Position numbers and translations under genes: made by a program. Below, one piece after another: positions 1 to 12,099 of a stretch of 64,000 bases of DNA. Source of the DNA: Mallotus nudiflorus (lineage: Eukaryota > Streptophyta > Magnoliopsida > Malpighiales > Euphorbiaceae); assembly GCA_947683625.1 (NCBI GenBank), contig CANTUR010000611.1, positions 124,001-188,000 of the forward strand. Reading direction: 5' to 3'. The stretch's first letter is position 1; every line of letters starts with the position of its first letter. The notes below the pieces were generated by a model. The model saw nothing but the letters and a program-made list of their open reading frames with translations, had not been told where the DNA came from and made no database searches.

Positions 1-1
1 A

Positions 2-148
2 ATTTATCATGATGTTGTGGGTATTTATAAGAGGAAAAAAGTATGAACAGTTGCTTATGCTTACAGTATTTGGCGATTTAAAGTGACAAAAAATGTTGCC
101 TTTGGACATGGTAACTTTGTTGCCACTAGTGACAAGGACTTGAAATGA
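2..148 (+). pseudogene. unrecognised 3' coding exon relic
   Basis: One frame runs from the window edge to a TGA at 146-148, broken once by TGA at 44-46. It reads as ordinary soluble protein and ends with VAFGHGNFVATSDKDLK. The composition is much more protein-like than the surrounding AT-rich DNA, and the internal TGA follows a Lys/Arg-rich stretch, as if CGA had become TGA. I do not recognise the family. The gene would begin left of the window. It may be a last exon of a lost or still active gene, or chance. Confidence 0.3.
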
Positions 149-1400
149 TAACATAAGTAAGTATTGCTTCGATGGTAGTAAAGATTTCATGTTTCCTTTA
201 TATTTTTGCCAAAATAAGCAATAACTAGCATTTATTAAATAAATAATACATGACATGGTCCAAGCACATAAGAGTCCTTATTCTTCTTTTCTTTCTTCAG
301 TTGGCATCTATCTTAAAAATCAACAAACATTTAAGATTGAAATACTCTAAATTAATTATACTTAGCAAGATTTTTTTCTTTCTATCATTTGATGCATTGT
401 GGTTAACTTTTCCTATTCTCTGAATCTGAAGTTATAATATAGGAGCTTTTATCTTCTAAAAAATTCACAGCTTATATAGCTTTGTATTAAAATCTATTAG
501 TATAAGTTAGTGAGGTAAAAGTTTATCGGACATTTCTCTTTAAAGACATTAAAATATGTAATGTTTGAATCTCACTAGTAAGTCATTTGTAAAATTAATT
601 TAAAAGAAAAGAATTGTCGTTTGTTGTGTAGCTGCTAACATTTAGATTATATAATCTCTCTTTTTATCTTCAAAAAAAAAAAAATCTCTCTTTTAGAAGA
701 ACTTCCATTAATATAAAAATATGAAAGTTTGCAATTTTAATTTTGATATTCTATAAAGTCAAATCCTTTTAAACAAAAAATTAATATAAAATATTAAAGA
801 AATCACTATAATTATTATTACATACAGTTTCAAAGTAATTTTTCGTTAAATTTATAAAGTTCTATAACTAAATGTTTTAGCCATAAAAATATGTTTCATA
901 CCTTACCATAGTAAGAACTGATGTGGCTAAAAGTTAGTTATGGAAATTAAGTATTATTTAAATTATATATATATATACACCAGTAGTGCCGAGGATCAAA
1001 GAGTGTACTGTGCATGTTTTCTATTATGAATGCAGAGATGAGTATAGTCATTATGCCAGTCTCACGCTCTAGTCATAGGCTAGACACAATAATTACTAGA
1101 CCAAAATGTAGCAAGAATTTCACAGAGTTTTTGGTGTGTAGGATCCTAATTTCTTAGGTAAGCACAGAGCATAAGTTTTACTACTTCAGATGAAAATGGA
1201 AACTAAATAAAACTTTAAACAAATAAATTAAAACTTTAAAGACATAAGATGTGGAAGATAAACTTATAAAAAAGCTTTATTAATCCAACTATAAGGGAAA
1301 TACAGAGGTTCTATATCCAAAATAGCAAAGGGAAAACAAAAACAGAAACTATATCTAAATTTTTTACTAGGATATGTTTTATAGAGAAGAAGAGAACTAT
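149..1400. other. AT-rich non-coding stretch
   Basis: I see no convincing reading frame, RNA gene or terminal repeat here. The DNA is AT-rich with short A/T runs and a small (TA)n tract near 965-976. The right half may belong to the leader of the pararetrovirus fragment that follows on the minus strand, but I could not find a primer-binding site for it. Confidence 0.4.
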
Positions 1401-1473
1401 ATTCAAAGCTATATTCTATATGATTTTCTATATCTAAAATTTTTTAAGTGCCTTGCAGAAGGAGAAGAGGCAT

Positions 1474-1482
1474 CCTTATATA
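1474..1482 (-). promoter_or_regulatory. possible pararetroviral TATA box
   Basis: The minus strand reads TATATAAGG, followed by a C/T-rich segment, as in plant pararetrovirus promoters that lie after the last reading frame. The position, downstream of all viral frames, is what a circular pararetrovirus map predicts. The motif is short in AT-rich DNA, so this is weak. Confidence 0.3.
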
Positions 1483-1996
1483 AAGGACCTTTCATCATAG
1501 CACTTGAATTATGGGAGAGCAGGTGAGCTAAATTCCAAAACAAGTGGTGGCAGGTACAATTATTCCTAAAACTTTAGTGGGTGAGGAATAGTATGTTGTC
1601 TGCCACTAATTCTTCATTTGTCAATATCTTTTCTTTTATGCAGAGATAATCCTATATGATCCTAGAAGTGGAATGAGAGACCCCAACCATATGGCAGGAT
1701 AGTGGAAAGTGGGATAGAGGTAGTTGGTAGAGTGAAATATTTGACAAAGTAGTTATACTTCCCTAATGGTTATCTGAGTAGTTGCCAAACATGATCATGA
1801 AGATGATGACCTGGAAAGTAAAAATAGTCAAAATACTTTATATATATAAGTAAAAATAGTCAAAATACTTTATATATATATATATATACCCTAACTTTTG
1901 CATAGGCCCTCCAGAAGGATTTTTAACCCATTGGGCTTAAATAAAACTACAGAAAAATAATTACAGAAGAATATAAGGCTTGCTAGCCTATGGACT

Positions 1997-3330
1997 TTAT
2001 AGAGGGGAAAATCCCAAAATCGTCATCTTCATTGTCATTACCCAAGTCAATGAAAGGTTTTGAATCCTGAGATGTTTAGGAAGGAGTAGAAGGGGCTTGC
2101 TTTGAGTGAAGCAGCTGCTACATGACTTTGAAGTATTCTTCTTCAGTTTTCGTAGTTGCAAGGAGAGCACTTGCATAGGAATTTTGAGCAAGGAAGCTGG
2201 ACTATATCTGTGATTAAGCATGAGAGCATCCAAGAAAACCATGTTTCTTTAGCCATTCAGTGATTGCATCTTTAGAAAATTTTTATGAAATTTTATATAA
2301 GTTCCACCATTTTACTTTGAATCTTCTTTGAAGAACAATAATATCTTCATTTATATAGAAGTTAAGATACCATTGTGAGACCCAAGGTACAAAGAATTTT
2401 GAGCAATAAAAACATATAAGGGTGAACTTTTTCTTTGGAGGAAAAGGCTTATAGTGAGAAGAGAAAAGATTGACGCCTTAATGGATATCAAGGGGGAGGA
2501 TATCAGGTATTGGACCACAATTATTTCACCATCTAGTGAACCATGCAGGGAGTTTTTTGATATCAGTATTATCACTGAGGAAAAATAACCATGTGTAGGT
2601 GTTATAAGAATTTTGGATTAAGAAAGTATTGAACCAAGCTTGTTCATAATCTCAATATGATAATGAACTACAAAATTCTAATTTAGTATTAAAATTGAGA
2701 GGGAAGGCTTTTGGTTTAAAGAGCTCTTGTCCCCATTCAGAGGGATAGATGACTTTAAGGATTTAGTAGGTAGAATAAGAAAGTTTGGTGTAGCCTTTAT
2801 GATAAAAGTGTTTGAATTTAGCAGAACCAGTTAATTCCAAAATCATTTGATAATACTCTTGGGGTTTTGAAAGATCCCAAGGTTTAAAAAACTAATCTCT
2901 TAGAAAATGATTTTGCATTGTGATAAAAGGATCTTTATGATAAAAACCATATTCGATAGTTAAAATATTCTGAATAGAATTCTTTATTAGAAAATCAAAA
3001 GATGGAAGTTTTGATTAAAATAAAACAATATGTGAACTATTTTGGGTAGTCACAGGAGTTAAATCATTATGAGAAAGGATTTTAGAGGAGGAAGGTTATG
3101 CTTTCTAAATTTTAGAAATCAATAGAGGAGCTTTAACAAGAATACCTTTATTGTCTTCAATGGTAGGATGCTCAATAGCTGGAGGCTGTAAGGTACTCTG
3201 GATTCCTTTAAGAAGTTCAGGGGTTTTTAAGATTGATTCAATCCATTGCTGGATTTGAATAGCTTTATATGTGTAAACTATATGAGATTCTTTTTGGTTT
3301 ACTAAATCAAACCATGACTTTATTGGCTTA
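1997..3330 (-). pseudogene. pararetrovirus downstream frame (broken)
   Basis: Minus-strand pieces carry aromatic-rich motifs such as WW before GPI and a later VPW, then a Lys-Trp-Trp motif and an acidic tail ending near 1997. This is the style of the protein encoded after the polymerase in several endogenous caulimovirids. It is split over frames with several TAG/TAA codons. Its function is not known to me, and the assignment rests on position and composition. It cannot make a full protein as it stands. Confidence 0.45.
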
Positions 3331-3399
3331 GCAGTAGAAAGAGGAGGGGGAATAGGAGTTTCAACTTTATTTTTATCTTTCTCTTTCTTTTTCTTTTTT

Positions 3400-5310
3400 C
3401 AAACCATCTTTATCTATTTTGTAAAAATTCTCTAGTTAGGAAGTCTAGTAGAGAATTTGTATCTCCTTTAATAAACTCTATATCAAAACCAAAGATACTC
3501 AAGATAGCTTGCCATTTTACAAAAATCTATTTCGATGCAATATTTTGAACATCTTTTTGTAAAACTTCTTTTGCATATTTGCAATCAATGCAAAGTAAAA
3601 AAAATTATGATTTAACAAATCTAATTGAAATTTTGATATGCATGTGACAATGGAAAGAACTTCTTTTTTGATAGTGGAGTAGTTCCTTTGTGTATCATTC
3701 CAGTGACTCGAAGTATACTGAACAACAACGTCTTTTCCATTAAAATCTTGTTTCAAAATACCACCATAGCCTAACACACTAGCATCTATTTCTACAATCT
3801 TAGGGAGTTTGGGATCACCTAAATTGAGGTAAGGAATTTCATGGATATGAGACTTTATTTGTTTGACAATTTTAGTGTGGTCATCATTCCTTAGGATTGG
3901 ATTTTTCTTTAACATGTTATGGAGAGGTTTAACAATCCTATTGATATTAGAACAGAAGTCTAAAACATAATTGAGGCTTCTTAAAAACCTTTACAACTGG
4001 ACTTTGTCAAGAATTTTGTTTGAAAACTTGTTTCTAAATTCTAAGAATCTTTCTATGGGAACTATAGTACTAAAACAAATATAGTGTCATAAGAATCTGA
4101 CTCTAGTTTGAAAAAGGGATATTTTCTTAGCAGAGACAACAAGGTCATTAGCTTTAACTATATGAAAAAAGGTTTTTAAATGCTTGAAATTCTATTCAAT
4201 TGAATTTGAAAAGATGAGCATATCATCAATGTAAACAATGTAGAATTGAGAATAAGGATTAAATATGTCATTCATTATTCTCTGGAATTATGATGGTGCA
4301 TTTTTTAAACCAAATGGCATGACATTCTATTCATATTGACCAAAAAGAACAATAAAAGCTATTTTGTAGCGATGTTCTTTATCAATTTGTATTTGCCAAA
4401 ATTCTGATTTCATATCAAATTTTGAAAATACAAATGCAGAATAAAGCTTTTATAAAAGATCTTTTTTGTTTGGAATAGGATACCTAATCCATTTTTAAGC
4501 TTTATTTAAAGGTTTATAATTGGTTATAAGCCTAAGAGTACCTCTTTCTATTTCAGAAGCTTTATTAACATAGAAAGTTGCACAACTCTAAAGAGACCTA
4601 GATTTTAAGATTAATCCTTTGGATTCGAGATCCTAAATTTCCTCCTTACAATGTTATTATAATTCAGCGTTAATTTGAATTGGTCTAGCTTTGGTGGGAA
4701 TATTTTTCTCATCAAATCTTAGCTTATAAGGCAAATCAACTGTATGTTATTTTCTTTTCCAAAAGGCATTTGGTAAATTAGAACAAACTTTTTTTTCGAC
4801 AATATTCGGAAACTTAGAAATTTTTTATTTTAACAAGTCAAACTTTAATTACTATTCAATTTTTTAAAAATGAACGTTTTGCTTTAAATCATGCAAATCC
4901 ATCTCTTTTCCTCATATTAAAGCATTGATCTCATTTTTGTAAATGGAATGAGCTTTAACAAGGTTAAAAGTTCTAGTTTTTGATTTTTCCAAAAATGGAA
5001 AATATATGTGAACTTTATCATCTGTAAAATCAATAGAGTTATAAGTGGTCAAATAGGAAGTTATCAAATTAATGAAAGACGTCCTTAAAATCATAGTATA
5101 ACTTATATCAGAAACCAAAAGAAAATAATTCTTTATTAGAAATCCATTATTTAAAATATTAGCCTTCAGTTTTGCCGTCTATATGCATTTTTGAATTATT
5201 GGCAGAAGAGAGCTTTTCTATGGTTCATTTTTGAAAATGATTTGGGACTATATTGGTCTTTATGCAACTTAAATCAGTACCTGTATCAAATAGTGTTATG
5301 GTATCAAGTT
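3400..5310 (-). pseudogene. pararetrovirus protease-RT-RNase H polyprotein (broken)
   Basis: The domain order on the minus strand is retroviral-type aspartic protease with DTGTDLSC (about 5263-5300), reverse transcriptase with catalytic YIDD (4219-4233), and RNase H with EIDASVLGYGG (about 3770-3805) and CIDCKYAK (about 3575-3600). In the virus this polyprotein would process itself and copy pregenomic RNA to DNA in the cytoplasm. Here the frame is interrupted repeatedly. One clear shift lies in the RNase H near 3600, and one TAG lies near 3535 in an otherwise conserved stretch. Catalytic residues of protease and RT survive, so decay is mostly by nonsense codons and small indels. Not functional. 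Confidence 0.8.
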
Positions 5311-5610
5311 GAAAATCTTTACAGAAAATATTAGAAATCTTTATGATATATTTTCTAGAAGGAATTTGATTTAGAGCGCAGAGAAAATCTCTTAGAACTT
5401 TATCATGGTTAGCTAAAGATTGAGGTTCTAAATCCTTAGTCTCATCACTATCACTAGACTCTTTAGTAAGTTTGGTGACAAGAAATTAGATTAAATTGGA
5501 ATCTTTTTATTACTTATCTTTCAATTGGTTTATCTCAATTTTAATGGTCTTTATATCTCCTTGAAGTTCCTAGACATCACCTAAGGGTTTCTTACTAAGT
5601 TTCTTTCTGA
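5205..5610 (-). repeat. inverted repeat arm 1 (pararetrovirus protease region)
   Basis: This arm, about 405 bp, is the reverse complement of 5655-6067 with a few per cent of substitutions visible by eye. It covers the protease active site and the coding region just before it. The spacer is about 45 bp. Confidence 0.85.
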
Positions 5611-5654
5611 TCATAATGGTAAGTTTCTACCTTTGACCAAATAGCCTTATTACC

Positions 5655-6067
5655 ATTTTGAACAGAAAGAAACTTAGTAAGAGACCGTTATGTGATATCT
5701 AGGCACTTCAGGGAGATATAAAGACCATCAAAACTAAGATAAACCAATTAAAAGATAAGTAATAAAAAGATTCCAATTTAATCTAATTTCTTATCACCAA
5801 ACTTACTAAAGAGTCTAGTGATAATGATAAGACTAAGGATTTAGAACCTCAATCTTTAGCTAACCTTGATAAAGTTCCAAGAGATTTTCTTTATGCTCTA
5901 AATCAAATTTCTTCTAGAAAATATATTATAAGGATTTCTATTATTTTCTATAAAGATTTTCAACTTGATACCATAGCACTATTTGATACAGGTGCTAATT
6001 TGAGTTGCATAAAAATCCAATATAGTCCCAAATCATTTTCAAGAACGAACCATAGAAAAACTCTCTT
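5655..6067 (+). repeat. inverted repeat arm 2 (pararetrovirus protease region)
   Basis: Plus-strand copy of the protease region. It reads DTGANLSC near 5986-6010, where arm 1 reads DTGTDLSC. It ends abruptly at about 6067, six bases before the LTR that starts at 6074, so the LTR element marks its end. Head-to-head copies of this kind are common in integrated plant pararetroviruses. Confidence 0.85.
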
Positions 6068-6073
6068 ATGCCA

Positions 6074-9000
6074 TGTCACGACCCAAAACAGGGGCCATGA
6101 CCGGCGCTAGGGAACGGGAATTCTTTCGAATCCGGAACCCGTAGCAAGCCTAAAAATAAAATAAAACATATAATAACAATAATAACAACACTTTATGCAG
6201 CGGAAATAAAATCATAAATATCAAAATAATATTCATATCTCATATATAGACAAATCCTTTGATACAAGTCTCAGTTCAATTTCTTAAAATACATAATTCA
6301 CACAAATATAATACATAAAACCCACAATCTTATTTACAACTACTACAGTGTCTAGATTATAAAAATAAAACTCAAGACTCAGATAAGCAGTTTACATAAA
6401 GAAGCAGGGGCGGAAGAAATCCGGCGTACAGACCTGCTACTAAGGTCTGAAGACGATGACTCTCTTGAAAAATAGTCAACGGAGGGGAGTCAGACCTTAC
6501 TGAGTGAATTACTATAATATATATACATGCATACTAAATGTCAATGCACACAATCAAAGTATATATAATATGTATATATACAAGCAAATACACACAAATG
6601 CAATAAATTCATTTTATATATTTTTATTAAAAATCACAGTTCATGAAGGATCAAATAGAACCCTAGAATATCGCAACCTCAAACAGTGTTAGACAACACT
6701 CTAGCCATACAGGCTCACTTATTCCAAATATATTCACTTATTCCATTTAGACAGTAGACTGGCCCCGAGACACTAAGTCAACCGAGCTCCAGCAGTCTGA
6801 CTGTCAGTGTGATTGGCCCCGAGACACTAGGTCAACCGAGCTCCAGCAATCACACCCCCAATTCACATCACACATCAGATAATCATAACCAATCAATATC
6901 CACAAATGGTTAGTAATATAGCCTAAATGCTATAAGCGTACCGGTACGTACTCGGTCCTAGTGCTGCCCACTAGGTAGCACGTTCTATTGATATCCTTCA
7001 TTAAAATATAAAGCATACATTCTTAAAAATAAATGATGCATGAACTTAAATAAAATAGCAACATAAACCATATATATACTGGAAATATACCAAAAGTAAA
7101 TCAGGTATATTTTGAGTATATATACGTTAAATAAATCCAATTAAATTATAAAATAAACTAGAAATATATTCAAAAACATTTTAAACTTGTTTTATTAACA
7201 AAACATGCATATAGTTTAAAATAAACCAAAAATAAACTAAAATAAACTCAAGTACTAATTAAACTATTATGCATATTTAATCAAGATAAAACATATATTT
7301 TTAAAATCATGCACCCTAGAGCATATATATATAAAATAGTAACTCACACTTAGTACGCTCCTCGAGATAGGTCCGACGGGCCTGGTCCACTAGGCCTCAG
7401 TCTCGGTGCAACTAAACATACAAAAATAACAGATATCAGAATAGACCTAACAAAAAATCCTAGAAACTCGATCTAGAATATTAGACACAGAATCAGAATT
7501 AGAGTTTGACCGGACATCACGTTTTACGAGAAATCTACCAAAAATTCGGCAGAACCTCCCTTATAAAATGGACATCTCTCTACTCAAAGAGTAGAGCCGG
7601 TCCTGCAAAGAAACACACTTCGAAAAACAGGCACAAAAACACATCCACAACCCCTCAGTCGGACTCCAAACTACAGTTTACCGACCGGGGTCCACAATCG
7701 CAGAATAATATAAAAATATCAAAAATACCCTTATATCACAGAATTACATTTTATAAGTAGAAATTACGTAATTAACCTTAAAACACATTAAAAACCAATA
7801 AAAACTCATTTTATTAGAAAATTTGTATATTATATTTATAATTGAAAATAATTCACGAAAAATAGTTTTAATCAATTAAAAATACTAAATAATTTGTTGA
7901 AATCATTTTTATACCTTAAATAACTATTAAAAGCAATTAAATTACATTTTTTTAGTCAATTTAGGGTAAAATTATCAAAATACCCCTATATGTATAAATA
8001 TACTAAAATTACTCCAAAAATTCACCAAAAATAGTATAATTATCCAAAATTAATTTTCTCCACATATTTATCAATAATATCAATAATTAAACTCAATTAG
8101 CTAATTAATTTCAATTAAAAACACAATTAACCTAATTTTCCCAAAATTACATAAAACTAAATAATTCAAAATAAATACATAGAAATTCATAAAAATTCCA
8201 AATAAATTCCTATAATTCATTTCAACACCTATATTTATCATAAAACACAATTTCATAATTTAATTAATTAATTTTCGAAAATTAGAAAATAATATTAAAA
8301 TATTCAAAAATACCCAAAAATCAAAATAATTCCCAAAAATTCTACAAAAATTCACACATGTAGATTAAGCTAAGGGAAACAACATTTGTGAAGGAATTTT
8401 TCATGAATCAATCAATTTGAAGTTCAAAAAAATCAAGAACCCTAAAATGGACGAATTACCAAAATCGAAACCTAAGCAAATCAAGACCATTTTAAGTGAA
8501 ACAAAGCTTGGAATCATACTCAACGAAGCTCAAGGAGAAGAAAGAGACCGGCGGTGTCGAAAACGATGGCCTGAAACGTCGTGAACGATGGTGGCTCAAG
8601 TTTCAGCTTCCCGAGCTGATTCTGGCCAAATCACATCGGAATAGGGTGCTGCTGGTGGAGAGGAAGGCTGGAGAAGGAGGTGGCACGCCGGGAGGCACAC
8701 CGACGGCAAGAAAACGGCATGACAGACGGTGGAACGGCGATGGAGGCAATCGGGGAAGAAGGAGGAAGAGTCGAGGGCAGAATTGTAATTTGCGAAAATT
8801 TTTGTTTTTAACAATAGTTTATGTATATATATATACTTACAATATATATTAAAATAATATAAATTCACACACATTAATTATACACCACACACATATAATT
8901 TAATATTTTAATAATTTAATACACCTAAAAATAATTAAATAATATTAAAACTAATTAATAAGTAATAAAATATTAGGGTAATTAATTAAACCCTAATTAA

Positions 9001-9288
9001 ATAAATAATTACACAAATATACGTTATTTTAGTATTTTAAAAATATATATGAATTCATGCAAATCCGGAAATCTATTTAAATTAATAATGAATAATTTAC
9101 GTGAAAATTTCTCTGAAAATAGAATTCTCGGAAAAATTTTACGTAAAACACTTAAAATAATATACAATAATTAAAATAAGTTTTAAATACATATTAACTC
9201 ATAAAATCTCATAATTATATACAAAATTATTAATACTACATATCCCAATGCAGTATTAAAATATTTTAAAAAAATACGAGATATTACA
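6074..9288 (-). repeat. LTR of a Tekay-like chromovirus (minus)
   Basis: On the minus strand it begins TGTAATATCTCG at 9288 and ends GGGTCGTGACA at 6074, giving TG...CA ends and 3215 bp. It matches the LTRs at 27656-31755, 53323-56641 and 50473-57067 along conserved blocks, such as the region near 6740-6850 with GGCCCCGAGACACTA repeated and the TTTACGAGAAATCTACC block near 7520. A polypurine tract lies just outside at 9289-9300, so it is the 3' LTR of an element that otherwise is lost. The short reading frames at 6504-8874 inside it are not genes. Confidence 0.85.
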
Positions 9289-9323
9289 GTCTTCCCCCCT
9301 TACAAGAATTCGTCCCCGAATTC
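9289..9323 (-). mobile_element. polypurine tract and stub of the chromovirus interior
   Basis: Minus-strand AAGGGGGGAAGAC directly precedes the LTR start. It is followed outward by the GAATTCGGGGACGAATTC block that in chromovirus B (about 61476-61490) sits just before the polypurine tract. Only about 35 bp of interior remain before the sequence changes to copia reverse transcriptase. Confidence 0.8.
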
Positions 9324-9335
9324 CAAAAAAAAATG

Positions 9336-10330
9336 ATCAAGATACCTTACCAAACGTTCAACCATAGACCAATGTTTAATTGTGGGATTTTGCATGTATT
9401 GAGATAACTTATTAACCACATATACCATATTAGGTCTAATGAGTAGCAAATATTGTAGACTACTAACAACCATTCGATATTCCTTTGGATCAGTGAAGGA
9501 AGTGCCTGAATGTTGAGTGAAAGAGAATGATGAAGGGAGTGGTTTTTAAACTAATTTTGAATGAAGTGTACTGGTATAAGTTAAGAGATCAATAATGTAC
9601 CTCTGTTGAGGTAATAAAACACCATGCTTATTTAGTACAACTTTAACACCATACTTGTTTGGTACAACTTCACCACCAAGATAGTAGGAAAGTGAACCTA
9701 AATCTTTAAGAGAAAAGTTATTTGAAAGTGTGTGAACAAAGCTTTAAAGAACTTTTTGATATGACTCTATAAGAATAATGCCATCAACATACACCAACAA
9801 GTATAAAACAACATCACCTTATTGATATATGAATAATATGGTGTCAGACAATGAATTCCTAAAACCAACTTGTATAAGAAATTGTCTGAGTTCATGATAC
9901 TAGGCCCTAGGTGCCTATTTTAAGCCATAGATGGCTTTTTATAATTTGTAAACATGATTTGGAAGATCTTTGTCAACAAATCCAAATGGTTGGGACGTGT
10001 AAACATCTTCATATAGAGTACCCTGCAGAAAAGCTTTATTAACATCTAGTTGGCAAAGACTCCAACCATTGGATAGTGCTATATTAAGAACAACCCAAAT
10101 TACGGTGGGTTTAACCACAAGGCTAAAAGTGTTGTGAAAATCAATATCAGGGTGTTGATTGAAACCCTTTGCAATTAATCTTGCCTTGAACTTGTCAATT
10201 GAACCATTTAAGTTTCTTTTAATTTAAAAAATCCATTTACAGCTAATGATGTTTTGATGAAAAAAAGAAGGAATAAGTTCCTATGTACCATTACCAAAAA
10301 GAGCATCAAACTCTTCACTCATTGCCTTAT
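9336..10330 (-). pseudogene. copia reverse transcriptase (broken)
   Basis: Minus-strand pieces show the copia RT path: KARLIAKGFNQ (about 10160-10190), QLDVNKAFLQGTL (about 10010-10060), AIYGLK near 9935, then YVDG near 9790 where copia enzymes have YVDD, and PNMVYVVNKLSQ near 9395-9440. The loss of one catalytic Asp plus several TAG/TAA codons makes it inactive. The truncation removes the thumb end and RNase H. Confidence 0.8.
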
Positions 10331-11092
10331 GCCATTTAGGATAAAAAAAAGTGCTTGTTTTATCGATGTAGGTTATGAATCAATAATGTGGGTAAGTTGA
10401 GCTGTGAGGTTAATTTTTGAATGGGTTTTGTTATGTTGTTTTTGGAATAAGTAGTCATGGTGTGTGTGGGAGGATGTGGCTATGTTATTAAAGCAAGTTC
10501 ATTAATAGGAATAAAGTTTAATGGAGAATATGTGGGATGTGTGGTTAGTTTTACGGAGCGGTGATCAGATGAAGTAGTCATATGCACATTGTCTGTATGG
10601 GAGCTAACCAAGGATGAAGTATGAATGCCTATAGAGGGAATTTGTATTGTTGGTGGAGTCTATGAAATGGCAGAGCATCTACCTTTAGATTTTCACCTAA
10701 AAAGGATAAATAGACTCTACAAATTGCATACACCGAGAAATAAATGTTTTCTAAGTTGAGACATGGTAACATAAATAAGCACTTTGAGTAAGAGAATAGG
10801 CTAGAAAGACATATGGTTGGGACCAAAATTCTAATTTATTTGATGTGTATGGACGAGTCCAAGGGTAACACAAACACCCAAAAATTCAAAGTTTGGAAAA
10901 ATTAGGTTTACTGCTAAAGAGACATTCATATGAAGACCCTAGATTTAATGTTTTGGTTGGCATATTATTGATTAAATATATTGTAGAGGAGAATGCTTAT
11001 GACTAAAAATTGATAGGCATTGAAGCTTGAGTTAAAAGAATGAGTTCGATTTCAACAATATGTCTATGATGACATTCAGAAAAACCATTATG

Positions 11093-11960
11093 TTAGGGTG
11101 TATGAGGAGGGGTGGTGTGATGAGAAATTCCATTGGAAGCTAAAGCAATAAATTCTACTCCATTATCACTATATAATGTCTTGATTTTATGACCAAAATA
11201 ATTTTCTACATTGGTTTTGAACCTAATAAAAACTTCTTTGACTTCAAATTTTGCTTTTAAAGGGTAAAACCATATATATTTTGTATGATAATCAACAAAC
11301 ACAACATAATATTGGAAATAATCTATGGATGGCATAGGTGAACTCCACACATCAGAAAAAATAGTTTCCAGAGGTTGAGATGTAGAGAGTGTTGATTGAT
11401 AAAATGGAAGTTTGTGAGCTTTATTACACAAGCAAGCATTGCAAAGAATATCTTTTAAAATATTGGAATCTAAATTATTGGAATGAAGAACATGCTAAAA
11501 AATGGGAAAAGCTAGGTGTCTTAGACATTTATGCTAACAAGAAAATGAGGTTTTGACTGTTGAGAAAGCTAAGATTGGTAAGGTGTGCAACTGATTTGTA
11601 GGCCATTCATACACTCCATCCTTCTTAGCTCCCTGATGAAGAATTATTTTTGTGCATATATCCTTCACCTAATAATTCTAATGAAAAATTTCTATAGAAA
11701 CTTGGTTAGAATTACAGAATTTAGATACGGAAAGTAAGTTCTTCATTATTGAAGGAACACACAAAATATTATCTAATTTGAAAGCAATTTTGGAGGTAGG
11801 TAAAGAAATAGAACCAATGTGACTTATTAGTAAACCAGTACTATTACCAAATATTATATCATTTGATCCTTCATAAGGTGAATAAAGAGAGAGATTATTC
11901 AAATCAGCTGTAACATGATGACTTGCTCCGTTATTAAGAAGCCAATTGGACTGCCTATTA
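11093..11960 (-). pseudogene. copia protease and integrase (broken)
   Basis: At about 11915-11950 the protease site reads NNGASHHVT where active copia proteases have DSGAS, so the catalytic Asp is replaced. The linker with GNSTGLLISHIGS follows (about 11800-11850). The integrase core at 11093-11431 keeps a first Asp in FSDVW and a second in YSDNG, then runs into a stop near the third acidic position. The frames are split by stops between 11431 and 11678. Confidence 0.8.
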
Positions 11961-12099
11961 GATTTTGAGATTGTTGTGTTTGCTTGAGGTTGCCATGAAT
12001 TTGATTGCTTGGTGATTTATGAGGAAGAGGATATGTTGATGTTATTGGGAACAATCTTATAGGACAAACATCATTTTGTAGTATGACCTTAAAAAATGC

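Larger units (their letters stand above)
1400..5610 (-). mobile_element. endogenous pararetrovirus (Caulimoviridae) fragment
   Basis: Read on the minus strand, the segment carries the caulimovirid order: aspartic protease (about 5260-5300), reverse transcriptase (YIDD at 4219-4233), RNase H (about 3560-3810), then a downstream frame rich in WW and PW motifs (about 1997-3330), then a TATA-like promoter region near 1474-1482. There are no LTRs and no integrase, which separates it from Ty3/gypsy elements. Movement and coat protein regions are missing; the left part of the genome is replaced by an inverted copy of the protease end. The frames contain many stops and shifts, so it is a dead integrated copy. 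Layout and the downstream frame suggest the petuvirus/florendovirus side of the family, but the genus is inference. Confidence 0.8.

Noticed and set aside
6504..6692. 62-codon frame at the start of the LTR
   Set aside because: It lies within the LTR, is Asn/Ile/Tyr-rich, and the sister LTR at 53323 does not keep it open.
8496..8874. Overlapping open frames on both strands near 8.5-8.9 kb
   Set aside because: They lie inside a chromovirus LTR, are low-complexity and Arg/Gly/Ser-rich, and a similar pair recurs at the same LTR position at 55861-56175.
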